Shown one piece after another: positions 47,101 to 54,904 of a stretch of 64,000 nucleotides of DNA. Positions within the stretch are counted from its first letter, which is position 1, and each line of letters begins with the position of its first letter. Where the stretch lies: assembly GCF_000217995.1 (NCBI RefSeq), contig NC_015676.1:660103-724102 (forward strand), given 5' to 3'. The notes beneath the pieces were generated by a model. The model was not told the DNA's origin. It searched no databases and saw only the letters and a program-made list of their open reading frames with translations. Source of the stretch: Methanosalsum zhilinae DSM 4017 (GTDB lineage Archaea > Halobacteriota > Methanosarcinia > Methanosarcinales > Methanosarcinaceae). A program made the translations under genes and the position numbers.

Positions 47101-48192
47101 ATGTGGAGGGATGAACTCACTGGCAAAGTCATATATCCGCTGGGAGTAAGAAACACATGTGTATTTTCATTTCAATTTGCAGAAGATCTGAGCAGCATTA
47201 TTGAAGGTAGCACAAATCCGGCAAAATCTGCAGCAAAGGACATGGTTGGCCAAAGTATAATCCAGATCAATTCACAAATCACATACCTTGAAAAAGCGCT
47301 TTCAGATGAAGGTGAATCTATGGATACATCTACACTGAATTTGAAACTTGATGAATTAAAATCGATATATGGGTCAGATACCCGAAAAAAGATACCTATA
47401 AAAATTTCAGAAGAAGTATGTAGTGATCCGGTACTGTCATCTAAAATCGAATCTGGAATTGTACATGATGCTGTATCGAATCATCTAGCTTACATGAGCA
47501 ATGACGAACTTATTCAAAATGCTGCAGACGGCAACCTGTCTGAAGAATTGTCTATTATTCTGAGAGATAGGGTCCGGAAAAATAGCAATTATGAAGATGA
47601 TGAACTGGAAGCTATACTGTACAGACTTGATTCGGATATAAGGATAGGTATTGCAACCGGGGTTTCAGAAACGGTTTTAGAAAACAGTGATGCTATAGAC
47701 TTTCTTTTTGAGGAGATACAGGATGAACTGGAGTGTCTTCTGGATGATGCTGCAGATATAGCAAATGAAAGGATAGGCCATGAAATCTCAAACAGACTGA
47801 AAAAATCTATTAAATATGTGCCATCAGGATTGCCCCTTATACCTTCTCATTGGGCTTTTACAGTAAATATGTGGACCTATGATGTGGTTGGAAAATATAA
47901 ATATTTCAAAATAGTTGATAACAGCAATAAAGCAATCATGCATCCCCGAAAAGGGCATATTGGTCAGGAATACGTCCGGCAGGATTCTGTGGTATATCAT
48001 CCTATCAGAACCGATGAAGATGGATATCCGGTCAAACTGGGGGAAAATGAAGGAATACGTTTTCATTTTGGAGGATATGCTGCTACAGTTGTGGGTCCGG
48101 GACCGGCTGGAGTTGGTGACAAAACCGGAGGCAGAACCGAGAAGTCTGAAGGTTATGATGAACTGATCTTAGAAATGGAGGACTCAATATGA
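44140..48192 (+). CDS. Giant pilin-like-anchored surface protein (DUF7286-like)
   Basis: The 1350-residue protein begins with a short basic stretch. GYVPFTIIGIALVLVATLTSAYFF (about 15-38) follows, a hydrophobic segment preceded by polar DHG that resembles an archaeal class III (type IV pilin-like) signal. The rest is predicted extracellular. It is rich in aromatic residues, tyrosine and aspartate, with many N-x-S/T sites, and has a coil-prone region at about 1040-1240 (KSAAKDMVGQSIIQINSQITYLEKALSDEGE). The C-terminus is not hydrophobic. It resembles large DUF7286-type proteins of halophilic archaea and Methanosarcina linked to pilus-like operons; that comparison is from memory. The next gene overlaps its stop by ATGA, so both are coupled. 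Confidence 0.65.
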   Translation: MPKIRIIDYFKNDHGYVPFTIIGIALVLVATLTSAYFFYTDHEIAMTIHTGQKSDPEEYVIACAASDLSRALNYAGIEAMYWQGKNPVIKHEGAPEGITGTSGFEVSVGREEIEPGERVKISAVLPRALKYPEPLIGTNKEIEIILKDSTENTIGYFNYSNPLNLFSPTFLNVFVDTSHDTRPGYGSVQLLYDGELKATSWFIAGSDHVKDIIAHRFSSLIRQNYQEDLYKINTYSFNVNPDVRPEQIVIKKVNGTREGSGQGYGDEISDQMYTLYYIIEVKGLEYILYDHKTGEDITGSFDVSTTVRSRKPLLSELVSEYEASLNSGFVPEAVQGMVNLRTLTYGPWQRYGNGPLNILTNPSLAAIVNAAALHSQKRTFNSVDPWAMTYSAYFAGKVIQEDIMSNSIHSKGSENRTSEVNDIYEQITVGQDGILDLIEEPGLAIQNTDSTFETVNSKSKIRVSASDYISEVVDGWIFRDQQWPGSLDLVHEITQEIYSVDVEAQVYREGFDEILPTDSHTSGALESFFYGTHKIRWDASYISSGTHNGAIHPFYEWEDTESRSYASRMNPSINPPRGSITDWKITGASVKLVSAEIGDVQVSPDYYPKEHRMLDHHRKYGFLEWEEYIFDWDIEYQVSYLIRTTWDIEYDFTYNYRWVEFEGYSDPVNRTGPMYSIHHGSGSGSDSCRVNKNDLISFTHIQSESENAILNFYRCSPAGEYNGIYQYQEMIENEYHKTYVYVNGEKMIDMSFSDAADIYSSKYVDMDDIHGKYWLYHDGCYLERNTVKCKVPDWLHRIMAEEIMIMINRIRSDDPGYEMSLLENRDKNPSIMQKKAANKLIKSMEQDRYDYISGSWSGDGELMHTASDACRYIALNEAYGKILKDIEEKNTAIEEGFDSYIFDMTGSDNRNVWDIDSTSSTSLSIFGDPSISMVSSFIQKNTGITDFINITGEPDSRYHWNENISILVDQYPHYLYHDPDFDLKEEYMWRDELTGKVIYPLGVRNTCVFSFQFAEDLSSIIEGSTNPAKSAAKDMVGQSIIQINSQITYLEKALSDEGESMDTSTLNLKLDELKSIYGSDTRKKIPIKISEEVCSDPVLSSKIESGIVHDAVSNHLAYMSNDELIQNAADGNLSEELSIILRDRVRKNSNYEDDELEAILYRLDSDIRIGIATGVSETVLENSDAIDFLFEEIQDELECLLDDAADIANERIGHEISNRLKKSIKYVPSGLPLIPSHWAFTVNMWTYDVVGKYKYFKIVDNSNKAIMHPRKGHIGQEYVRQDSVVYHPIRTDEDGYPVKLGENEGIRFHFGGYAATVVGPGPAGVGDKTGGRTEKSEGYDELILEMEDSI

Positions 48193-48800
48193 AGGTGAAT
48201 AAAATATGTATTTTTATAGTAGCTCTGACTCTATTGATCTTTTTGTGTACCCCAATAAGTAGTTCCAGCAACAAGCCTGGGGATATACAGGTATATTACA
48301 ATGGTGTTCACCTTCCGGGAGACAATGTTGCAGAACCAACTTTGAAGATTGGAGAACCATTTAATGTCAGAATCAATTTTACAGTATACGGGGACTATAA
48401 GATATATGTTAAGCTTGATGACTATGGAGACAACTATTTTGTAGTACAGGATGGTCCGTCTCCAGTTGGTATTTATTCAGATGTGATACTCAGGTCAGAT
48501 GAATGCCATGCATTCGAATGGACAGTATATCCAACTGATAAATGGGCAGGAGGCTTTATTCCTCTGGATTTTCACTATTCAATGGTTGAAAGAGGGAATC
48601 ATGTTCCAGTGGCACACGGTGCATTTACCGTAGCCTATCCTTACATAAGCCATGAACATTATGATGAAGAACCAGATATCAACAGATCAAAAATACCATC
48701 TGATAAATTCAATCAAAATTCATTATTTAGAACAGCTCTTTCTCTGATCCGCTCATTACCAGATATTATCTGGATAAACCGTGGAATTAATGTGATCTAA
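48189..48800 (+). CDS. Secreted sarcinarray-like surface protein
   Basis: The 203-residue protein has a clear signal peptide (basic start MKVNK, then hydrophobic IFIVALTLLIFLCTPIS, cleavage near 25). A compact beta-rich domain follows (GDIQVYYNGVHLPGDNVAEP, LKIGEPFNVRINFTVYGDYKIYVKL). The opening of the mature part, with imaging-type immunoglobulin-like strands and NGV-LPG, resembles the sarcinarray/MAST-domain family of Methanosarcina surface proteins. The C-terminal 40 residues are mildly amphipathic (NSLFRTALSLIRSLPDIIWINRG) and could associate with a membrane or partner. Its ATG overlaps the TGA of the giant gene by four bases (ATGA), which implies fixed co-production of the pair. Confidence 0.65.
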   Translation: MKVNKICIFIVALTLLIFLCTPISSSSNKPGDIQVYYNGVHLPGDNVAEPTLKIGEPFNVRINFTVYGDYKIYVKLDDYGDNYFVVQDGPSPVGIYSDVILRSDECHAFEWTVYPTDKWAGGFIPLDFHYSMVERGNHVPVAHGAFTVAYPYISHEHYDEEPDINRSKIPSDKFNQNSLFRTALSLIRSLPDIIWINRGINVI

Positions 48801-48825
48801 TAGAATTATCTGAAAACAAAATCAA

Positions 48826-48856
48826 GTTGAAACATCTAATAGGTGGCGTTTTCAAC
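48826..48856. terminator. Hairpin between converging genes
   Basis: GTTGAAAC (48826-48833) and GTTTTCAAC (48848-48856) pair with one bulged base around a 14-base loop. No strong T-run follows, so terminator function is only suggested. Confidence 0.35.
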
Positions 48857-48882
48857 TCTCAAAAAGAAGAACAGGTAGTTAT

Positions 48883-49098
48883 TCATCTGAACTCATCTTC
48901 GAATTCCATAGCATCCAGTATATCTTCCCAGTCGCCCAGAATTTTTGAAATATCTGCTTTTTTAGTTTCATCATAGATTTTTACCATTCTGTTCAGGTCA
49001 TTCTGATTGACTGCTGCAAATATTACATCGATCAGTGCGCATTTGCCCAGCTTGTTTAAAGCTTCTGCTTCTTCTTCTGTTTCTATGATTAATTTCAT
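48883..49098 (-). CDS. Small acidic hypothetical protein
   Basis: I do not recognise this 71-residue soluble protein. It is acidic and probably all-helical (KLIIETEEEAEALNKLGKCALIDVIFAAV, then LNRMVKIYDETKKADISKILGDWEDILDAMEFEDEF). The SD GAGGTACATAAT is well spaced before the ATG, which supports a real gene. The sequence has one cysteine and no obvious motif. It lies at the end of the region that precedes the fwd genes, on the same strand, and converges with the surface-protein pair. Confidence 0.6.
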   Translation of the reverse strand: MKLIIETEEEAEALNKLGKCALIDVIFAAVNQNDLNRMVKIYDETKKADISKILGDWEDILDAMEFEDEFR

Positions 49099-49211
49099 AT
49101 TATGTACCTCTATTCAGGTCATTTTGCACCAGCATTTATTCACACAACACAGAATATATATTTTAATTATTTGGTACCCACAGGTTAACAGGAATTTTTC
49201 CGATAAATAAT

Positions 49212-49244
49212 ATATATTTCAGGGCGATGTATCCCTGAATATAT
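49212..49244. repeat. Strong hairpin between two small minus-strand genes
   Basis: ATATATTTCAGGG (49212-49224) pairs with CCCTGAATATAT (49233-49244) with a single bulged T around CGATGTAT. The stem of about 12 bp is the strongest in this 530-base region and lies after the possible 34-residue gene and before the 71-residue gene. Confidence 0.5.
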
Positions 49245-49299
49245 CAAAAACTGATGAGTAACAGAATAGTATGTATTTTAAGCTTAAAGCATAAGAAAC

Positions 49300-49404
49300 T
49301 TACTGATATTCTTTTTGCTTCTTCTGCTTGATACTTTCTTTTATAAATTTCAAGTCCTGCTTTAATTGAGCCCGGTTATATTCACTCTTTTGTGAAAACC
49401 TCAT
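49300..49404 (-). CDS. Possible 34-residue basic small protein
   Basis: A short frame starts with ATG and is preceded by a good SD (AGGTGATTGAA). The product is very basic and probably helical: MRFSQKSEYNRAQLKQDL..., then FIKESIKQKKQKEYQ. No motif or cysteine is present and I know no relative. The SD and the K/R/Q-rich composition suggest a small RNA- or protein-binding peptide, but a frame of this length may arise by chance. The remaining parts of the 49099-49629 space show no other gene. Confidence 0.35.
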   Translation of the reverse strand: MRFSQKSEYNRAQLKQDLKFIKESIKQKKQKEYQ

Positions 49405-49629
49405 TTCAATCACCTATTCAAGCATTTACATATCCTATGCTTAACGCCTGTTCAGTATCCGTTCCAAAATCTTAAATTAGTTTAAACTCTAAAGTAGACA
49501 CCTATTCTATTTTAAGAACCACCCCTAGGATCATCTCAATTCATTGCTAATTAGATATTTTTATTTCTATATAAACTCAACGAAATATGAACTATATCAA
49601 ATAATTTATTTGCTTTGCAGGGAAACGCT

Positions 49630-50046
49630 TTACCTGCCGAAATTTAAAAAATTCCTGATAGGAGTTATATCTTTATCTCCTGCACTTCTTATGCTCGCTT
49701 TAATATGTTTATACCTAGGAACTCCATTGTCATTATCGGTTACCTGCACCAGTGCATTTGACCATGGACTATTTGGCATATAAGCGACATTTTCATGCGC
49801 AATATCGCTATCTGATTTCATAACTTTGACGATGACTTCTCCAGCAGGGGACTTAAGATACACTGCTGCTCCTTCCTTTAAATTCATTTTTTTTATGTCT
49901 TTCATATCCATTTTCAGGATTGCAGAACGCTGCTTGTATTCATCGCTGAAAACTGATTTTTCCAGAGCACAACTCTGGAATATATCCCTGTATGTAATGA
50001 TTGTAATGTCGTATTCCGGTGATGAAAGGTATTTACCAAAGTCCAT
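49630..50046 (-). CDS. fwdD: Formylmethanofuran dehydrogenase subunit D (molybdopterin-dinucleotide-binding)
   Basis: The 138-residue protein is the small subunit that completes the pterin pocket of formylmethanofuran dehydrogenase. It has the double-psi beta-barrel pattern of the C-terminal molybdopterin-oxidoreductase domain. The conserved stretches are AILKMDMKDIKKMNLKEG, VYLKSPAGEVIVKV, and then VAYMPNSPWSNALVQ with the dinucleotide contact region. An upstream in-frame start would extend it by 14 residues into fwdB. The SD GGAGG, located in the last codons of fwdB, is correctly spaced for the ATG at 50046, which overlaps the fwdB stop (TGATG). It is the last gene of the minus-strand redox unit; no fwdA or fwdC follows. 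Confidence 0.88.
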   Translation of the reverse strand: MDFGKYLSSPEYDITIITYRDIFQSCALEKSVFSDEYKQRSAILKMDMKDIKKMNLKEGAAVYLKSPAGEVIVKVMKSDSDIAHENVAYMPNSPWSNALVQVTDNDNGVPRYKHIKASIRSAGDKDITPIRNFLNFGR

Positions 50047-51314
50047 CAGAGTTCCTCCATTATTCTTTCTATGATCTGTTCGTCGCAAAGACTATTACCG
50101 GAGACTGCTGGATTGAACTGGACATTTTCACCGTCCATTCTAATGGCGCTCCCACTGCATTCAATACTGCTTATGGCTGAAGGAATTACCACATCCGCAA
50201 TTTTTGTGGTCAGGGTTTCACATGGGTCAATAACGATCAGAGGTATGTTTTTAAGATGTTCTGCAACAAAACCCGGCATACTTATCAGAGGATCAGACCC
50301 GATTATCATTGCAGAATCAACTTTTTTATTCCTCAACTGCTCGATAACTGAATATTCCGGGCCATGCCTTACAATGACATCATTCATATTTTCATTTATT
50401 TCAAATTTCACTCTGTTTATGTATCCGGTTTCAGTGAATAGATTTTCATTGAATCCTCTCATATTGTAATGTCCTACCATGGGCAAAAGATGGAAATTGG
50501 ATGTTTCATTTAGTTTGGATATCAATTTTATTATAGGTTCTATATCATTGAGGGAATATACCAGTCCAAGTCCTGCAAAAATAACTCCAAACTTTGCTTT
50601 TTTGAGTGCATTTGCAAGCTGAAGTATTCTTTTTGTATCCATATCAAAGGAGACCTTTGGCACTTTTCCGGCAATAGCAGAAATGATCGCTTCTATCAGT
50701 TCTTCATCTTTTCCCGCCGGAACCGCATAAAAATTATCTCCGCACAGGATTGCAGTATGGGACATGCGCACGTCAACTGCAATTGCTTTTCTGTCAACAT
50801 CCCAGCCACGCTGGCGTTCTTTGCCACGGGGATAGTATGCGAATTTAGAGTTGTGACGTGGATGGGAGTTTGCAGGATCCGCTCCCCAGTACACAATAAC
50901 ATCAGCATGGTTTCTGACATCATCAAGGGTGCATGTTTTGATCCTGTCTTCAAATATAGCTTTAAGAATCGGACCCTGGCAGAAAGAGGAAGTATCATCC
51001 AGTATTGCACCTGTTTTTTTTGCCATCTCAATAGCCTTTATCTGAGCTTCATTTGTAGAATTTCCAAGTCCGAATATTAACGGATTGGTTGAATTTTTGA
51101 GTATATGAGCAGCTCTGTTGATAGCTTTATCAACACTCTCTTCTTTTCCATCAACCCTACAGATAGAATCACTGTCTTTTTTGATTCGGGATACACCTTT
51201 TATGCATGCGGTATTTACCTGAGTGATCCTATTGTCTTCTACTTTTATTTCAATATCATCACATAAGAGTGAACATCCCGGGCATACATGATAATTCTCG
51301 TTCAGGGGAATCAC
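50046..51314 (-). CDS. fwdB: Formylmethanofuran dehydrogenase subunit B (Mo/W catalytic subunit)
   Basis: FwdB is a formate-dehydrogenase-like subunit that reduces CO2 to formate at a tungsten or molybdenum bis-pterin centre. The [4Fe-4S] ligands are C11, C14, C18 and C52 (CPGCSLLC, SICRVDG). C112 in TSSFCQGP sits where the metal-ligating cysteine is expected, so this form uses Cys rather than selenocysteine. VYWGADPANSHPRHNSKF and FAGLGLVYSLNDIEP follow. The length of 422 is normal. The only upstream start is a GTG at 51314 that lies inside the SD-like GAGGTGAT; a CTG at 51305 is better spaced from that SD. It is coupled to fwdD. Because fwdA (amidohydrolase) and fwdC are missing here, its partner set is unclear. 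Confidence 0.92.
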   Translation of the reverse strand: MIPLNENYHVCPGCSLLCDDIEIKVEDNRITQVNTACIKGVSRIKKDSDSICRVDGKEESVDKAINRAAHILKNSTNPLIFGLGNSTNEAQIKAIEMAKKTGAILDDTSSFCQGPILKAIFEDRIKTCTLDDVRNHADVIVYWGADPANSHPRHNSKFAYYPRGKERQRGWDVDRKAIAVDVRMSHTAILCGDNFYAVPAGKDEELIEAIISAIAGKVPKVSFDMDTKRILQLANALKKAKFGVIFAGLGLVYSLNDIEPIIKLISKLNETSNFHLLPMVGHYNMRGFNENLFTETGYINRVKFEINENMNDVIVRHGPEYSVIEQLRNKKVDSAMIIGSDPLISMPGFVAEHLKNIPLIVIDPCETLTTKIADVVIPSAISSIECSGSAIRMDGENVQFNPAVSGNSLCDEQIIERIMEEL

Positions 51315-51348
51315 CTCAAATACATAAAATGATCAGCAGCATCTTTAC

Positions 51349-51807
51349 TTATACGAATTCAATTGCCTTTGTAGGACATGTTATGATACATGCATTGCAG
51401 AGTATCTTCTCATCTCCATAGCGGCGACATTCATGTAAACTGGAAGTTCTGACGATTCCGTCAACAACTTTCAGAATAACCTTTTCGCTGGTTGGAGCTT
51501 TTCCAATTGCAGTTCCCTTTGGATCGTATGAGACGTTCACAGGACAGGCAACCACGCAATTTCCACATCCTGTACATCTCTCTTCATGAACTATAAGTCC
51601 GGTTTCAGAGACATCACCTGCAGGCTCTATTAGCTCAGATAGTTTCTGGTAATTGTCCTGAAACTTATCTTCCAGTAGTGGGGGACAGTCATCTATACTC
51701 ATCTTTCTGGAAAATAAATCTACTGCAAAGGCCATACATGTGGATTTACCACATTTTTTACAGTTTGTTTTTGGCAGAAGATTATATATTTCCATCACAT
51801 TTGTCAT
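51349..51807 (-). CDS. Fe-S protein with CdhD/E-type Fes domain plus two [4Fe-4S] sites (Fwd-associated)
   Basis: The 152-residue protein starts with a Fes domain (VMEIYNLLPKTNCKKCGKSTC) whose ligands C16, C19, C24 and C41 follow C-x2-C-x4-C-x16-C, as in the corrinoid Fe-S proteins of CODH/ACS. It then has a ferredoxin cluster C78/C81/C84/C88 (CTGCGNCVVACPV) and a second set with C127, C137, C140 and C144. Up to three [4Fe-4S] clusters are thus possible. It precedes fwdB by 34 bases on the same strand and would feed electrons to or from it, in the position of an FwdG-type subunit. SD AAGGTG precedes the ATG. Confidence 0.8.
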   Translation of the reverse strand: MTNVMEIYNLLPKTNCKKCGKSTCMAFAVDLFSRKMSIDDCPPLLEDKFQDNYQKLSELIEPAGDVSETGLIVHEERCTGCGNCVVACPVNVSYDPKGTAIGKAPTSEKVILKVVDGIVRTSSLHECRRYGDEKILCNACIITCPTKAIEFV

Positions 51808-51875
51808 ATCTATAACACCTTCAGCTCGAATTAATGGATCATATTTATATTATACAGTTATTGAAGAAATACATA

Positions 51876-52151
51876 TCATTTCCTTTTAAAGAATAAAGAA
51901 CAATGGCATGATCCATCGGTTTCAACCTCTTCCTCATGGTATATGCACGGACATATTATCTTTCGGTCTTCTTTTTCATCACCTGTGATAATGCGGCAGG
52001 GGCAGTATCTTTTTCCATATTTTTCAAGGTTATTTGAAAGACCTTCTATGACCATATCAAGTATTTCTTCATCCGGATTGAGAGCATATCCCTTCTTTTC
52101 TGCATACTTCTGTGCCCATTTGCGTATTTTATTCTTTGTTTCTTCTGTCAT
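51876..52151 (-). CDS. Ferredoxin:thioredoxin/disulfide reductase catalytic subunit
   Basis: The 91-residue protein is the catalytic beta chain of ferredoxin-thioredoxin reductase. The cysteine signature is complete: C50-P-C52, C67-P-C69 and C82-H-C84, which hold the [4Fe-4S] cluster next to the redox-active disulfide. In methanogens it works without the variable chain as a ferredoxin:disulfide reductase that activates thioredoxin targets. The N-terminal part is a charged helix (EETKNKIRKWAQKYAEKKGY). It lies 68 bases upstream of the Fe-S protein on the same strand and could be the first gene of the fwd transcript. Assignment is secure; its target here is unknown. Confidence 0.92.
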   Translation of the reverse strand: MTEETKNKIRKWAQKYAEKKGYALNPDEEILDMVIEGLSNNLEKYGKRYCPCRIITGDEKEDRKIICPCIYHEEEVETDGSCHCSLFFKRK

Positions 52152-52549
52152 ATATCTCTTTATCTCCTGGTGTATCAGAATTTTCTGGCTCGCCTTGCTG
52201 AAAGACCTACACTGCTGCTTACTCGGGGCTGGCTGATCGCACCTGTTGATAATACAATGATGTATCTGAATAACTTTTGTATGAATACAGGTCTGGGTAC
52301 TGTTTCTTACTGATAGATTATTTATTTTTTGTATCCAGATCTGATGATGGCAGTAGGTGCGTAAAATTTATAATAATTAATAATTATATTAAGCTATATA
52401 TTAGTATCTATATAATTAATCTATTATCTCAAGATTTAAGATTGTTTTCGAGAAAAATAATATCTATAAGTTATGGGACATTAGAAATGTTTCAGATATA
52501 CCAAAACTATATCTCTAACAAAAATTATCCAGCATATTAGTGCATAATC
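52152..52549. other. Divergent regulatory region between FTR and hdrA2
   Basis: This 398-base stretch separates the two arms of the redox island. The left third (52180-52245) is clearly richer in GC than its surroundings; I find no tRNA or gene in it. The right part (52365-52430) is almost pure A/T with several TATA-like runs, the probable hdrA2 promoter. That leaves a leader of about 100 bases, without a visible SD. Confidence 0.4.
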
Positions 52550-54904
52550 ATGAAAATTGGAGTATACATATGTCATTGTGGTCTCAATATTGCCAATGTC
52601 ATTAATGTTGACATATTGCATTCCAAAGTAGAAAAACTTGAAGATGTAGCTGTGGTGAGAGATGTCCAGTTCATGTGTTCTGATGCAGGTCAAGAATATA
52701 TCATTGAAGACATAGGTGATAATAACCTGGACAGGATTCTGGTTGCAGCATGTTCCCCAAAACTGCATGAGCAGACCTTTAGAAGAGTTATTGAAAAAGC
52801 AGGTATCAATCCCTATCTTCTTGAAATGGTAAATATTCGGGAACAATGCTCCTGGGTGCATGGTAATAATCCCCAGATGGCTACTCAGAAAGCATTTGAC
52901 CTCATAAAGATGGGTCTGGCAAGGTTGAAACATTCCAATCCACTTGATATTGAAAAATTCCGGATAAATACCGATGTACTGGTCATAGGAGGCGGTGTTA
53001 CAGGAATAGAAGCTTCATTAAACCTTGCTGATTCAGGATATAATGTACACCTTATAGAACAGGAGCCAACGATCGGGGGAAAAATGGCTCTTATAAATGA
53101 AGTATTTCCCACAAACGATTGTTCCATATGTGTTCTAGCACCCAAGATGACCGAAGTTCACAACCATCCAAATATAACTCTTCTGACACTTTCACAGATT
53201 ACTGAAATAACAGGTAATGTGGGTAATTTTAAGATAAAAGGTGTAAAAAGACCCAGATATGTGCTGGAAGATAAATGTAAGGGCTGTGTGGAAGATTGTT
53301 CTGGCGTGTGCCCGGTTGAGATCCCCTCCAAATTTGACTATGGACTCGGAAAGAAAAAAGCGATCAGTATTCCCATTCCCCAGTCAGTTCCCCAGGTAGC
53401 CTATATAAACAGTGACTACTGTGTAGGATGCGGTCTTTGCAGCCTCGCATGCCCCGCAGAGGCAATTGACTACAAACAGAAGGAAGAAGAGTTCATATTC
53501 AATGCAGGAGCCATCATAGTTTCTACAGGCTACAGTTTGTTTGATGCCTCCAGAAAGGAAGAATATGGGTATGGAATATATCCGGATGTTATCACCAATA
53601 TGGAGCTTGAGCGCCTTCTCAATGCATCAGGTCCAACCAGGGGAAGGGTTGTAGTTCCTTCATCTGGCAAAGTACCTGAAAGAGTTGCCTTCATACAATG
53701 TGTAGGCTCACGTGATGAATCTGTAGATAATCCATACTGTTCAAGGGTATGCTGCATGGCATCAATGAAGAATGCTCAGCTTCTAAAGGAGAGATATCCG
53801 CAGATTGAAATCGTCATTCATTATATCGATGTACGTGCATCTGGAGAAATGTATGAAGAGTATTATACAAAAACACAATCCATGGGTATTGATTTTATCA
53901 GAGGTAAAGCATCTCAGGTTCTGATGGATAAACAGGGTCGTCCTGCTCTCAGGTTTGAGGATACCCTTGAATCAGAGATACGACAGGAATCCTATGATAT
54001 GATCGTGCTGGCAACAGGAATGGAAGCACCGGAAAATTCCCGGACAATTACGAGAATGCTCAATCTCTCCTGCAGAGCAGACCGGTTTTATTCAATTGCC
54101 CACCCCAAGATGCGTCCGGTAGACTCTCATATTGATGGTGTATTCATTGCAGGATGTGCAACAGGCCCAAAGGATATTCAGTCATCAATTGCTCAGGGTT
54201 GTGCAGCTGCTGCAAAGGTGATGAAGCTTCTGGGATCAGGGGAACTTGAAGCGGATCCTCTGTGTGCTGTTGTTGAAAAGGCCAGTTGTGTAGGTTGCGG
54301 TCTATGTGAAGATGTATGCATTTTTGGAAAGATCAGGGTTATTGACAGTAAAGCTGTTGTTGATGAAATATCCTGTCAGGGGTGTGGCACGTGCAGTGCT
54401 GCCTGTCCAACAGATGCTATAGATATGAGGCACTTTACAGATGAGCAGATATTTGCACAGATTGAGGCTGCAGTTGAATCCAGGGATGAATTTCCTCTGA
54501 TAATTGGTTTTCTGTGTAACTGGTGCAGCTATTCATGTGCTGATCTGGCCGGTGTTTCCAGAATAGATTATTCTACAAATATCCGAATAATCAGGACAAT
54601 GTGTGCAGGAAGGGTTGATCCCGAATTTGTTATAAAGGCTCTGGAAGGTGGTGCTGACGGTGTGCTTGTTGCCGGTTGTAAACTTGGGGAATGTCATTAT
54701 GTCCACGCAAACTACAGTGCCAAGAAACGACTTGAAGCGCTTCAGAATGTGCTGGAAGAGACAGGTATTGATCCATCCAGACTGAGACTTCTCTGGATAT
54801 CAGCATCAGAATGTGAAAAATTTGCAAAAACAGTTGATGATTTTGTGGATAATCTCAAAAATATTGGTCCCGTAGGTCATGAAATCCTGGAGGCAGCAGA
54901 TTGA
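52550..54904 (+). CDS. hdrA2: Heterodisulfide reductase subunit A fused to MvhD (HdrA2 type)
   Basis: The 784-residue protein is a flavin-containing HdrA with a C-terminal MvhD domain, the HdrA2 arrangement known in Methanosarcina acetivorans. The N-terminal domain has the motif CHCGLNI. The FAD site GGGVTGIEAS is near 146. The HdrA cysteine block CSRVCC is near 397. Cluster motifs include GCVEDCSGVCPVE, CVGCGLCSLACPAEAI, CVGCGLCEDVC and CQGCGTCSAACPTDAI. The MvhD domain (from about 646) has CNWCSYSC, MCAGRVDP and CKLGECHY for its [2Fe-2S] site. HdrA flavin bifurcates or confurcates electrons between ferredoxin, CoM-S-S-CoB and a donor such as F420H2 or formate. hdrB and hdrC are not present. 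The next gene overlaps its stop. Confidence 0.94.
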   Translation: MKIGVYICHCGLNIANVINVDILHSKVEKLEDVAVVRDVQFMCSDAGQEYIIEDIGDNNLDRILVAACSPKLHEQTFRRVIEKAGINPYLLEMVNIREQCSWVHGNNPQMATQKAFDLIKMGLARLKHSNPLDIEKFRINTDVLVIGGGVTGIEASLNLADSGYNVHLIEQEPTIGGKMALINEVFPTNDCSICVLAPKMTEVHNHPNITLLTLSQITEITGNVGNFKIKGVKRPRYVLEDKCKGCVEDCSGVCPVEIPSKFDYGLGKKKAISIPIPQSVPQVAYINSDYCVGCGLCSLACPAEAIDYKQKEEEFIFNAGAIIVSTGYSLFDASRKEEYGYGIYPDVITNMELERLLNASGPTRGRVVVPSSGKVPERVAFIQCVGSRDESVDNPYCSRVCCMASMKNAQLLKERYPQIEIVIHYIDVRASGEMYEEYYTKTQSMGIDFIRGKASQVLMDKQGRPALRFEDTLESEIRQESYDMIVLATGMEAPENSRTITRMLNLSCRADRFYSIAHPKMRPVDSHIDGVFIAGCATGPKDIQSSIAQGCAAAAKVMKLLGSGELEADPLCAVVEKASCVGCGLCEDVCIFGKIRVIDSKAVVDEISCQGCGTCSAACPTDAIDMRHFTDEQIFAQIEAAVESRDEFPLIIGFLCNWCSYSCADLAGVSRIDYSTNIRIIRTMCAGRVDPEFVIKALEGGADGVLVAGCKLGECHYVHANYSAKKRLEALQNVLEETGIDPSRLRLLWISASECEKFAKTVDDFVDNLKNIGPVGHEILEAAD

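Noticed and set aside
49630-52151. A complete formylmethanofuran dehydrogenase operon
   Set aside because: I looked for FwdA (amidohydrolase metal motifs) and FwdC (glutamate-synthase-like repeats) on both strands here and found none; the only amidohydrolase-like protein in the window is the TatD relative at 23.8 kb.
52180-52245. A GC-richer patch as a structured RNA or tRNA
   Set aside because: No acceptor or T-arm pattern and no convincing long stem could be found; I left it as part of the regulatory region.
52481-52933. A 150-codon minus-strand frame over the start of hdrA2
   Set aside because: It lies antisense to conserved HdrA codons, lacks an SD and has no recognisable protein features.
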